The notes under the pieces are model-generated. The model saw only the letters and a program-made list of their open reading frames with translations, ran no database searches and was not told where the DNA came from. DNA of 64,000 nucleotides from the NCBI GenBank assembly GCA_963556195.1, contig OY744521.1, forward strand, positions 133,303,288-133,367,287. Direction: 5' to 3'. The stretch's first letter is position 1, and every line of letters begins with the position of its first letter. A program made the translations under genes and the position numbers. Of this stretch, positions 44,826-54,660 are shown one piece after another. The DNA is from Sepiola atlantica (taxonomy: Eukaryota > Mollusca > Cephalopoda > Sepiida > Sepiolidae).

Positions 44826-45281
44826 CCTATGATTCATTTAATGGTGGGTTGAATTTGGATATGAATTTTTTTCTTGTGTTAGGAGGTATGAATAGTCTTG
44901 AGTTTGGATGATGGGTATTATCTTGATTTTTATCACTGCTGCATGTGTGTAGATGTTTGGAGACAGGAACTTTTCTATTTTCTTGAATTTTAATATTGCT
45001 CTTATGGAGGGCCACTCTATTATTGAATGTTTTTGTGGCCCCTATATAGCATTTTTTACATGTTATGCATTCAAGTACATATATGACATTTCAAGAGGTG
45101 CAGTTTAGATCCTTCTTTATTTTGAAGGTTTCTGTTGGATTTTTGAATGTGTATATGTTACCCTCTATTATTATGTCGCAAACACCACATCTTTCTTTGT
45201 TGCATTTTGTGACCCCTTGGGATACGTGTTGGCTGAATTTTGATGAGGTTAGAATTTTTTTGAGGTTTTTCGGTTGGCGTT

Positions 45282-45285
<4 letters not shown>
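44826..45285 (-). pseudogene. PLE 3-type GIY-YIG endonuclease fragment
   Basis: On the minus strand, from about 45285 down, one reading gives [35 protein letters not shown], a stop, NVIYVLECITCKKCYIGATK, FNNRVALHKSNIKIQ, VPVSKHLHTCSS and ending near FISKFNPPLNES at about 44830. The CxxC/CxxC cluster followed by VIYVLEC...YIG is the GIY-YIG endonuclease of another PLE group. Only one stop (near 45105) interrupts about 150 codons, so it is fairly young or well kept. No RT precedes it; the (TA)n array at 45287 cuts it off. Confidence 0.75.
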
Positions 45286-45286
<1 letters not shown>

Positions 45287-45353
<67 letters not shown>

Positions 45354-45556
45354 ATATTTATATATATATGTATATATATATAAGAATATATATGTATATA
45401 TATGAATATATATAAATATATATGTATATTTATATGTATATATATGTATATAAATATGTATATATATATGTATATATGTATATATTTATATATATATATA
45501 TAGTAATATATATATATATATATATATATGAATATATATATATATATATATATATA

Positions 45557-45590
<34 letters not shown>

Positions 45591-45615
45591 TATATATATA
45601 TATATATATATATAT
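45287..45615. repeat. Long (TA)n array with TATG/GAATA variants
   Basis: About 330 bp, one of the longest in the window, with TATATGTATA and then regular TATGAATATA interruptions about 40-45 bp apart at its 3' end (45530, 45558 and 45588), a higher-order repeat pattern. Confidence 0.95.
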
Positions 45616-46194
45616 AGCATGTCGGTCAAAAGACTCTACTTGATTACTAATTTGACTATTAGGAAAACCGATTTTTAATAAGAAACTGCAAGATTTTAAT
45701 ATTTTTGATTTTAGCGGCTTTATTTCATTTATATTTATGAGACAAACTTCCGTTAGGAAATCTTATGATGAACTATTATTAAACAATAAATGAAATGAAT
45801 ATCTCATGTTCTTCTCGACAGTTTAAATCTAATAAAACTATTTAAATATGTAAAAGAAGTTAATGAAAAAGTCCATCTTGCATTTACTAACACTTTTAGC
45901 ATGGTACTTTTTAAGTAGTAAAATGACAATATATAGTCATTCGATACATATACATAGAATTATAATACTGCGATTATAAAATAAAGTTCATTATAGAATA
46001 TAAGAGCTACGGGGGTGCGTTATGCACTGGGTACGAATTCACGTGGTGAAAATTTATGATTTAAGTAATTATTAATGTTATAAGTTATAGGTTTATATAT
46101 TCGGCGTCTAGCAGCGGTTATATACTAGGGTGTACAAGCTTCAACTGAAGCAATGTGCTAAGTAACTTACCGAAATAAAACCATTTACTAAGCC
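45616..46194. other. Unannotated AT-rich gap
   Basis: No supported features. Confidence 0.5.
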
Positions 46195-47330
46195 GTTATT
46201 GACCCCAAGCTTGAGTTATATGACAACACCTCCATGCCTGCAGGTGTTTTATAATATGAACACTTTTTTTAAAAATGAGTTCACCCCAAACAAGAAAAAG
46301 TGCAGCTGTAGACGTAAGGTGATGTTGAAAATTAAGGTGGAAGTGAAAGGCGTCATCCTAAATCGGAGACTGTGTAGCGAGATGCTTGATAACATTTATT
46401 TTAGATTGTGGCATGTCGATACAGTCATAGAAACAGGGAGCAGGGGGAGTTCTAATGTCAGGCAGATGAAGGAAAACTGTTTGTGTAGGAGACTATCTGC
46501 CATTTGCAGAATTCATAGTGAATGAGTTGGAGTTAGCAGATTGTCGTGTTGGTCGAGTGTATTTACGTCGAGTTCATTGGGGCACATTCCATTATAGTTC
46601 TTGTTAAAAAACTACAAAGAGGCAACATTGCGGCGATGTGTCATGCGCTAGTGCTTGATGGATATTGAGGGACCTATTAAACTAATTATTCGTTTATGGG
46701 CCTTGTTTAAAAGACAGCGAGAGAGAGACTAATTGATGCTGCATCAGCTCAGAGGAAACTGTAATGTGTGAGAAAATGTCTAGCACGGAAACGAGAGCCA
46801 ATATTATTTGCAGCAGCATTGGAAATGTATTCTATGTATGTTTCCAATGCATGTTTCCTGTGAATGTTAGGTCGAGGAGTTTGAAGGTTGGACCCTTAGG
46901 TAGGATGTTATTTGCCATTGCAATGTGCGGTTGAAGATGTTTATCATAGTTGTTGAAAGAAATGAGATTTGTCTTAGAAGCATTCAAGGTAGCAATCCAT
47001 TTAATACCCCATTGCACTGAATGTACCTTTCTAAAGAGTCTACTATTGCCTCGGATATGTGTGCGTCCGTTTTGCAGACACAACGAGAGTATACCCATCT
47101 CAGACACAATGCCATCTGGAAGGTCATTTATTAAAATCAAGAAACAACGAGCTGGAGTAGACTTAAGGGGCTATAATTCTGAGGGTCAGTTCTATCTTCG
47201 GAAGTATTTAAGATAGGTACCACAGAGGCAATCTTGGACACACACTTTTGGTTGTATGTTATAACATAATTTAGCCAGAGGTAATAAAAAGTGTTTCTGA
47301 TGAGAATGGATAGCAAACGAAAATACACAA
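46195..47330 (-). mobile_element. CR1/Jockey-type LINE B fragment
   Basis: The minus strand carries RT and C-terminal pieces similar to LINE A, running from about 47330 to 46230. The 5' part begins within the RT, so it is strongly truncated. I do not see a clear microsatellite tail at the 3' end near 46195. Confidence 0.75.
46230..47328 (-). pseudogene. LINE B reverse transcriptase C-terminal half
   Basis: The frame 47328-47137 has NTSEDRTDPQNYSPLSLLQL, the PxxYRPxSLL motif region. There is then a gap, and 47140-46832 has ILINDLPDGIVSEMGI, the block that normally precedes the YADD active site. The YADD itself is lost by a frameshift. Then come ASKTNLISFNN, PKGPTFKLLDLTFTGNMHWK, and in other frames RARHFLTHYSFL near 46770 and shifted remnants of the C-terminal domain down to 46230. 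The TFKLL.LTFTGNMHW words also characterise CR1/Jockey-like ORF2 proteins. Non-functional. Confidence 0.75.
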
Positions 47331-48063
47331 TAATAAATACATTTCTTTAAACTATGATCATAGCGAAACGAATTCTAACGGTTAGATTTAAACCTCCCCA
47401 TCATTCGTCAGAGAAAATGGTGATCAAATTTAAATCCATATTTCGTGAAATAGTATTGGCAGCTGCAGAATGTTGTTTTCGATATTGTTTGCTTGTGGGA
47501 ATAATTTTAAAACGCGCTGAAAACGTTGATTATGTTGCAGCTGTCGGCAGTATTTGTTCAGCGTAGCATCCATCTGTCACCGGATACTTCAACGGCACAA
47601 TGGTTGATTCGTAATTGCTTTTCTTTATCTCCACCGGTTAAAGAGTTCTGAGGATATGGCGATATTATCTCCCTCTGTCTTTGGCACTTTTTCATTTCTA
47701 ATTAACGCACAGGAAAAACTCATTCGATCGTAAGTGATCCTTGCCTTAATCACATATATCTACTCTGTTAATAAAGCGATACGATCATTTCATTCTATAT
47801 TTAATGATTGCACTGCACGAATATATTTTATTTGTTGGTGCTTTTAATTATTAAAGTAAATGTAGAGGAAGAAAGATGTGATGAAACCGAATGAATGTTA
47901 CATAATAATCCGATGGAAACAATGTTCTATACTTTTTCACGTAAAGGTTAATGTGTTCTGGATCTTTTAAGGGAGGACTGAATATATCCCCCATTTTAAG
48001 CAGCATTTAATCATTGGTCTTATACACAGGGCCCTCAAAAGGCAGAATACTTGTGAGTGAAAT
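47331..48063. other. Unannotated gap
   Basis: A 70-codon plus-strand frame at 47354-47566 has no domain I recognise. No repeats seen. Confidence 0.5.
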
Positions 48064-48262
48064 TGTTATAGGGCGAGCTGATCTACCTATTTGAAAAATA
48101 AATGGACTTGCCTAAGCATTAAAAAATACAGTCACATTTAAGCGTTAGCGAAAGCGAATTGTGGCAGTTATGTGTCCAAGCGCATTATTTGTACTCCTGT
48201 AACGTACTTTTGTCAATTATGCCACTGTATCTGTTTTCATTGTTACCGGCCTGGAAGACCAC
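48064..48262 (+). repeat. 5' LTR of Gypsy B
   Basis: Begins TGTTATAGGGCGAGC and ends near GGCCTGGAAGACCACA. It aligns with the 3' LTR at 52805. The end is approximate because the two copies stop matching there. Confidence 0.75.
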
Positions 48263-49760
48263 AACACTGTCGACGAAGAAGATCGATACTTTCATTGGCA
48301 CACAACTGGCGGCAAGAATTCTGGAACTACATCTCACAACACTAATGTTGAGGATGTATTACTCAAAACCTTTCTCACACACACACTCGAAGCAAGGATT
48401 TTAAATCTACATTCCCCAAATCTGAAGACAAGGTATTTGAATTTATTCAGTCCTACATTTTTCTTTTGAAAAAAACGACTTTAAAGTTATTTGCTTAACA
48501 AGTACACAAGAAGTAGAAGTATTGAGTTTTAACAAGCAAATTATTTTTATAAAACAAAAAACTCCAATGTCACGAAAAAGAATACATATATTTTCTAAGC
48601 ACAAATTAATGTAAAAACGAAAGTTTGGAAAAGTCAATGTTCAACGGTGACAGTAATAGCAAAATGAATATAAAAAGTATTGCGAGTTTTGCTTTCTTCT
48701 CATAAAGAAAACAGTGTGGCGATATTCTTGTCTTCTCGTTGACATTTACGTGTAAAAACCAATTGTGTTTTATTTTACTAAGTTGATTCAAACTTGCGTT
48801 GTAAAAAAAAACTGCGAACGGTGTTTATTAAAAAAAAACGAAAAAATAAAATCATACACTGGAAGAAAGTTATTGCGAGTAACTATAGAACAGGGATATG
48901 TTGCAAATGGTTATCTTAGACCAATTTACACATCAGAAAATCACAACTACGGTTACAGGTTGAGCAAGCGTCTTACCAAATAAAAATTGATACATAAATA
49001 TTAGAGTTGCAGAATGGCAGCTCACACTAAATAAGAAGTTCGAGTAAATGATCATTAAAATCCCCCCCCCCAAAAAAAAGAAGCATAACTAATTTGCATT
49101 GTCAAATATGAGGGCAAAATCGTGCATTCGAAAGTGCGTTCTCTCAGACCACACTTTGGAATACCATTGAGATTTAAAACTACAACCTTCACGTGAGGTT
49201 ACTTTTGCTCGTATTTCAGGCGTTATGAAGACATTTATAATTCAAACTGTGAAAACCGAACTTATTACAAAACGAGTCGGTTACTGTCAAGGAAATGGGA
49301 TACTGTCGAACATAGGAAATTTGTAAATTACATTTTACCTCAAAAGACCAGCGAGCGATAATTTCGTGAATCGATACAATTCTGACGAAATTAGTATGTC
49401 CAAAACATTTCACTTCCACAAGACGTGCAGATGTTTCAACTTTACAAAAAATTGTAATGAGGACTATACAACTTTTGCGAACAGAGTAAATAAGCACGGT
49501 GATGACATCAGATTATCGTAATTAAGTGTTAATAACTGTAAATGTCTCATTTTTGCACACTAATTTGTGTCGAATACAGACTCTTAAATTAGGAGAGTCC
49601 TTAACAAACTGGAAAATCAGCCGGAACTAATCCTTAAGCTGAAAGCTGAAACCTGCCAATGGTGTATTAGTATGCGTCAAGATTCGAAAAATATCGAACA
49701 GTTTGGAGTGCCCCACATAAAAAAACTCGCAACAAGAACAAAATGGCTTCACCAGTTAAC
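48263..49760 (+). pseudogene. gag: Gypsy B Gag remnant
   Basis: The recognisable part is at about 49211-49725: YFRRYEDIYN, then KFVNYILPQKTSE, a PQDVQMFQL-like shifted piece, and near 49660-49730 a QDSKNIEQFGVPHIKK word. The same words appear in Gypsy A in the same order. Many stops and frame changes break the frame. The 48.3-49.2 kb part before it shows no certain motif; it would hold the leader and Gag N-terminus. The small frame at 48765-48983 is lysine-rich and unassigned. Confidence 0.65.
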
Positions 49761-50404
49761 TTAGATAGTCAAAAGAGAAGTAGTTTTCTCCTTAAACCCT
49801 GTTTCAGTTATGAACAGATGCATTGATACAGGGATTGTCTCTATAAAACTAAGAAATACTTTAAATGCAATCGAATAAGGTATAAAAGTACACATTGTAG
49901 AACAAATAATAAAAGTGTTATCAGAATCGCCAAGTGTAGCGAAATGGAAAATGTAAGAAAATTTGCTAAACAAGCGTAACTGGTGAGCAAATCAACGAAC
50001 AAATGACGATAGTCACTCTTCAAGGAAAACACCAGAAACTCAAAGTATTCGTGATGAATAATTCGGTTTATTTATTAGGTACACACTATATGGACATGTT
50101 ACAGCTGTGGGATATACAGAGTAATTTTTTTTAGTTAAATGTAAAAATGAAAGATTCTGCAGATAAATTTAAAAAGGAATAAAAATAGAACTTTACACAA
50201 GTTTTTTTTTGTTACTGGAAGACTGAGCAGGTGCAATAAAATGATTGCTTAATTAGAGTGGAAACTGGGTATATAAGGAATTTCAAAAAGAAGCAACATT
50301 CTTCGTTCGCATCAGAAGAAAACAATCAGCATGAAATTAGATAAGCTCGGGAAAATGCGAATGTTATCAAGACTTTAATATAGTTAACTAGCCACGTAAA
50401 GAAT

Positions 50405-50815
50405 ATTAAATACATTCGGATATGTGCCGACCTTTTAACGGAATTGAACCAGGCTTTGAGAGATTATTATAACTTGTTCCTAATTCGAGAAGAAATGTGT
50501 GCAATGTTTAAGAGAAGAGAGTTTTATTTTTCGAAAGTAGATTTGAGCAACGCATATTTGCAAGTCCCGGTGGACAAAGAATGCTTGGAGTTATTGTGTA
50601 TAAATAACCACACAGTTATATAACATTAAAAAAAAACTGTTTAGAGTTAAGATGGCGCCGGTCATATTTCAGAAGGGGATAGACGTAATAATGAGTTGTG
50701 TAGATGTTTGAGCCGGCCTATATTGACGATATCTTAATAAATAGTCGAACTATGAAGCAACATAAACCGCATGTGCATTACATTTTCCAACGAATTAATG
50801 ATTAGTGTTAAACAA
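50405..50815 (+). pseudogene. pol: Gypsy B reverse transcriptase fragment
   Basis: One reading from about 50415 gives YIRICADLLTELNQALRDYY, EEMCAMFKRREFYFSKVDLS and NAYLQVPVDKECLELLCINN, the RT N-terminus and motif A region. After stops, a YIDDILINSRTMKQHK block with the active site follows near 50720. The part between motif A and the active site is shortened. No functional enzyme can be made. Confidence 0.8.
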
Positions 50816-51059
50816 CAACAACAAAAATAGTTGGGTTTTATATAGAACACAACCTATATACTGTACAAATAATAGATAAGAATGTGGGAAGACCCGACCA
50901 AAGGAAAGCAGGGACTATAAAAAATACGCCAGTATCAGAACATGTTTAATATTTGCAGAGTTGCCTTTTGGTTAGCGACTTGCTATAACATATTCATCCC
51001 CAGTATGCACAACCTATGCGCGTCTTTAAACGAATTATTTAAGAAAGTTAAAGACTAGA
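50816..51059 (+). other. Degraded connection between RT and RNase H of Gypsy B
   Basis: Fragments such as AKDYKKYASIRTCL-like and FCRVAFWLATCYNIFIP-like shifted readings suggest the polymerase thumb, but none is certain. Confidence 0.35.
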
Positions 51060-51611
51060 TTTGGACGGCAGAATGCCAGGAGGCATTTGAGAAAATGAAG
51101 AAGATTCTCACGTCTGCTGTATGTTTACCTCATTGTTATCTAGAACGTGAGATCATTGTAACTTCCGATGCGAGTTCATACGACATAGGCGCATGTATTT
51201 AACAGAGGATAGACGACGGTTCACTGAAGCTGATAGCACATGCCTTTGCACACTCGTACCAACCGTGAAACGCTATTCCTAAGTAGAAAAAGAAGCGATA
51301 GCCATCATTTCAGCGGTAACAAAGTTTCACCATTTTTTTCACGAAAGAAGATTCACATTACAAACAGACAATACATGATTATTAAAAATATAACCAGAGA
51401 GATTGTTAGTCTACAAAGACGGGGAATAATTATCTTACACTATAACTACAAGATAGAGTATCTCCCATCTTCAAATAGAAGTCATGCAGATAGACTGTCT
51501 TGTTTGATACCGAAATCTGTGAAACTCCTCGACAACACAGTAATCGCTTCTCTACGGGCAGAAGTAGATGTGAAAAACATAGTGTGTACTATCGTGAGAG
51601 AACTCCAATGA
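51060..51611 (+). pseudogene. Gypsy B RNase H region
   Basis: A reading from 51060 gives WTAECQEAFEKMKKILTSAV and then IIVTSDASSYDIGACI, the DAS catalytic start of Gypsy RNase H. It moves to another frame, 51240-51611, which ends with RRGIIILHYNYKIEYLPSSN, RSHADRLSCLIP, the typical end of the domain. The enzyme degrades RNA in RNA/DNA hybrids. Internal stops and a frameshift near 51230 disable it. Confidence 0.8.
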
Positions 51612-52460
51612 AATAAGCAGATATCAAGACAAAGCCGATGAACGATGCATTTATTTTAAATAATATGTAAAAGGACATCATTAAAAAGATCAAACAAATT
51701 CCGGATGCATATTCTATCTGCGACAATGTAGTAATGTACAGTGATCGGGTGGTTATTCGGGCAGCATCATATACACGTATTCTTCGAGAATTTATTGTTG
51801 GGTATTCAGACATATCAGGGATGAAGAGCCTTATGCGTATACCGGGCAGACAGTGATCGATATATCCAAAATACAGTGAAATTATATAAAGGAAGTCAGT
51901 TAGCAACAAAAACGCCACCAAAAAGTCAAACCCTGGCCTAATATGAATCAACCGTGGTTGAGGATTCATATAAACTTTGCTTGACGATTAGACTTGTTCT
52001 ATTATTTGGTTATAGTAGATAGTTCTACTAAATGGCCATATATATTTACGTGTAATGAAACTAACGACATGAACAACACTTTGGTTTCCACATGGATTCT
52101 TCACCCGTTGTAGAGTCGTAGCTTATGTAGTATCGGCAACAGTACATAATTCACATCAAGTGATTTCAAAAGATTGTGTTTTTTTTTTTCGTGCTGTACC
52201 AAGCAAGAGTTTAAGGTCTAGCGGAACGATTTGTTGATACTTTTAAAAAAGCGTTAAAAAGTTACAAGTACCTCCACAGAAATAGCCATGCAAGATTTTC
52301 TGCAAGTCTATAGAATGACCCTGAATAATAACGTTCCATCTTGAATATAACTAGCGGAAGCTATGTGCGCAAGAAAAATCCAGACGATTTTTTGACAGAA
52401 TGTTACCGACTAATCCGAAACCGGAATGAGAAAGAAATGTAAGTAAATGACGTTTTCAAC
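51612..52460 (+). pseudogene. Gypsy B integrase remnant
   Basis: Scattered readings fit the integrase: SDRVVIRAASYTRILREFIV and SDISGMKSLMRIPG (zinc-binding region) at 51735-51850, GFFTRCRVVAYVVSATVHNS (core, with catalytic Asp apparently changed) near 52100-52160, and VPPQK followed by shifted C-terminal words near 52270-52400. Numerous stops make it dead. The reverse-strand 126-codon frame at 51589-51969 is an overlapping shadow. Confidence 0.65.
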
Positions 52461-52804
52461 TATGGGAAAAGTGTGCATTCCTAATGTTTAAGTATAGCAG
52501 GTCATTTTAAGAAATAAGGATTGTGTAAATAAGGATTGTGAATATGCTCTATATTGTGAAAAGACAAAAATTAACACATAAGATACATTAAAACCAAATG
52601 AGTAAAAACATATTCCGATATTGTAGACAGCAACAATACATAAGAGTTAACGAACATCGTGTTTTACACGTTCGAGTTACCAGTCCCACAAATAAGTTCG
52701 CAAAACGAACGTAAAAAAGGAAAAAAAAACGTACCGACGTCATGGAAGCCAACCCTGAGAGAAAAATATATTTACTCCGTACGGAACATAGTTTTGAAAA
52801 AGAG
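52461..52804. other. Untranslated 3' part of Gypsy B
   Basis: AT-rich with a partial tandem GGATTGTG(T/A)A near 52517-52545. It leads into the 3' LTR without a clear polypurine tract; AAAAAAGGAAAAAAAAACG near 52715 is the best candidate. Confidence 0.4.
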
Positions 52805-53014
52805 TGTTATCGGGTAAGCGGATCTACCTATTCCAAGAATAAATATACTTACCCAGACAATAAATAAAGTAAAATCTAAGCGTCAGCGGCAAATAAGTAT
52901 TGCAGTTATTACCCCAAGTGCATGCCGTGCACTCTTTTAACCCACTTCTGTTCATACCCTTTTTGTTAATTATACTACTGTGTCTGTCTTCATTATAACC
53001 GGCCTGCAATGACA
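52805..53014 (+). repeat. 3' LTR of Gypsy B
   Basis: Starts TGTTATCGGGTAAGC and ends near CGGCCTGCAATGACACAC. It aligns with the 5' LTR at 48064 with many substitutions and a small insertion of about 12 bases near 52945. Confidence 0.75.
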
Positions 53015-53699
53015 CACTAGTAATTTGCATAGCTACCACAGCAACTGCAAAAACATCACTTAGTTGCTTGCAATAGAATAATAACGACAGGATCCTGAAA
53101 GAATTGGCGCCAGTGACAAGTAAATTTGAAACATCGGCTACCTTTACTTAGTGTCTTAACATGTTTTAAAAGCTAGGTCGGCGGTTCGATAGTTGATAAC
53201 TTTCAAATACCTGAGTTCATCTGTGGGACACCCAGGTAATACATCATTTAATACGTCAGGAAAGTTGAGCTCGCGTGTCTTCTGTGAGTGCTAAAGAAAA
53301 TAAAGTCTGCGTTTTACAGTGGGTGTATTTGTGTTTATCAGCAACTGAGTGAAGAACAGAACTGGAATTGAACCTTTACAAAAGAAGACCTATTTTCAGC
53401 AATAACACGTAATTCTATGCGGTGTACGAGCACTTTGTTTCTAACTGCTCCTCCTTTCCAGGTGAAATAGTGGGCGTTTCCCTTGCCAACCTGTAGAACT
53501 TTCTACGCAATTCAATAGAATGACGGAGCCAGACCTTGAAACAGTTGTAGTGTATGGGCTTCTCGGCTATGTCCAACAGTTCTTATTGTCATTTCCTAAG
53601 TGGAGAAAATTAACATTTCTAAGTTTTCGGTCAAGCAAGAGCATATTATTTACCCGTACTTACTTTAATTATTGGGACCATGGGAATAGCGCGCAACAA
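53015..53699. other. Unannotated gap with short open frame
   Basis: A TGGCGCCAGTGACAAG word at about 53106 resembles a retroelement primer-binding site but has no partner. The 60-codon frame at 53520-53702 has no known domain and ends at a TAG. Confidence 0.4.
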
Positions 53700-54660
53700 T
53701 AGATACCAGACAACAAATGCTAGAACACCGTGCTTTGGATACGATTGAAAACTATTTAGTTATGGATGCTTAGTTCGTCCAGACTGGATTCCGGGGCCCT
53801 GAACTTCGAAGAGTGTTGACCATTACGTTTCAAAATGGTTTAGTGCTTTGACTAGACAGCAAATGAGTAATCCTTGATATTCAATTGATGTCTAAGGAAG
53901 GTTCAATGCCATGCGTTAGAAACAGGGAAACTTACTCTCGGGCGTCCCAGAAAATTTGAAGCGGAAGAAGTTCGTTTTTATCTGAATAGACGTCTACTTT
54001 GAAATATACCGGTATGAACCTGTCTGCGAGTGATCGTAATTATGACTCTCACCAAGAATAGTCGGTGAGTGACGTGGGACGACTGGACCGCCAATACATC
54101 GCTAAACATACAATGAAGAGTCCGTCAATTGATTGGGTTACATCGACCCATGCCCGGAGCTTCGTGTGGTGTTGACGCAACTTCTCGAGCCACCGGTGTT
54201 TGGTTGAGTCGTACGGTACTTTTATAGAAGATACTTACTGATGTAAGCAACATCAGAGAAACTTCACATCAACCGCACGATGTAAAGCGATGCTTACAGG
54301 TTTTATATCTGAATTCAATTTAGCGAGGTTGATGTGACGTCTGCCTAACTCTGGCCACAACCATCAAGCGTGTTTGATCACAGTACTCATCGATTTAGGG
54401 GCCGTGTGATTATAAGCATCATGTCAGAATTAAGCAGTCCCTAAGGGTGTTTATAAATGTGGTGCTATGTTGTGTAATAAATATTCTATTACGTCCTCGT
54501 ATAGTGAGCTGTTAAAAACAAAGTGATGGTGAGATATGATGAGGTCGACCCCACAATAATAAATCCAGTGAACATCACCGACTCTCAATACGATTATATC
54601 GCTCGCAATGGCCTCCCAGGAACTACTACAGTACCATGACATAAACGCCTAACCTCCATT
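53700..54660. other. GC-richer segment, possible old DNA transposon
   Basis: This part has more G and C and a more coding-like texture than its flanks. Near 53905-53975 one plus-strand reading gives ETGKLTLGRPRKFEAEEVRF, where GRPRK after a short linker is common between the two helix-turn-helix parts of Tc1-like transposases. Nothing else aligns securely, and no inverted ends were found. Confidence 0.2.

Larger units (their letters stand above)
48064..53014 (+). mobile_element. Gypsy-type LTR retrotransposon B, both LTRs visible
   Basis: Two related terminal blocks of about 200 bp start with TGTTAT(A/C)GGG at 48064 and 52805 and share GATCTACCTATT, AATAAAT, AAGCGT(T/C)AGCG, GTACTCCTGTA/ACCCACTTCTG-like and ACCGGCCTG words, ending near 48262 and 53014. 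Between them, on the plus strand, gag, protease-poor linker, RT, RNase H and integrase follow in Ty3/Gypsy order. Total length is about 4.95 kb. All coding parts are broken. The LTRs differ by well over 20 percent by eye, so the insertion is old. Confidence 0.85.

Noticed and set aside
51589..51969. 126-codon minus-strand frame
   Set aside because: It overlaps the plus-strand Gypsy integrase remnant and shows no domain of its own.
53106..53122. TGGCGCCAGTGACAAG as a retroelement primer-binding site
   Set aside because: It lies after, not before, the Gypsy B body, and no LTR or coding region follows it.
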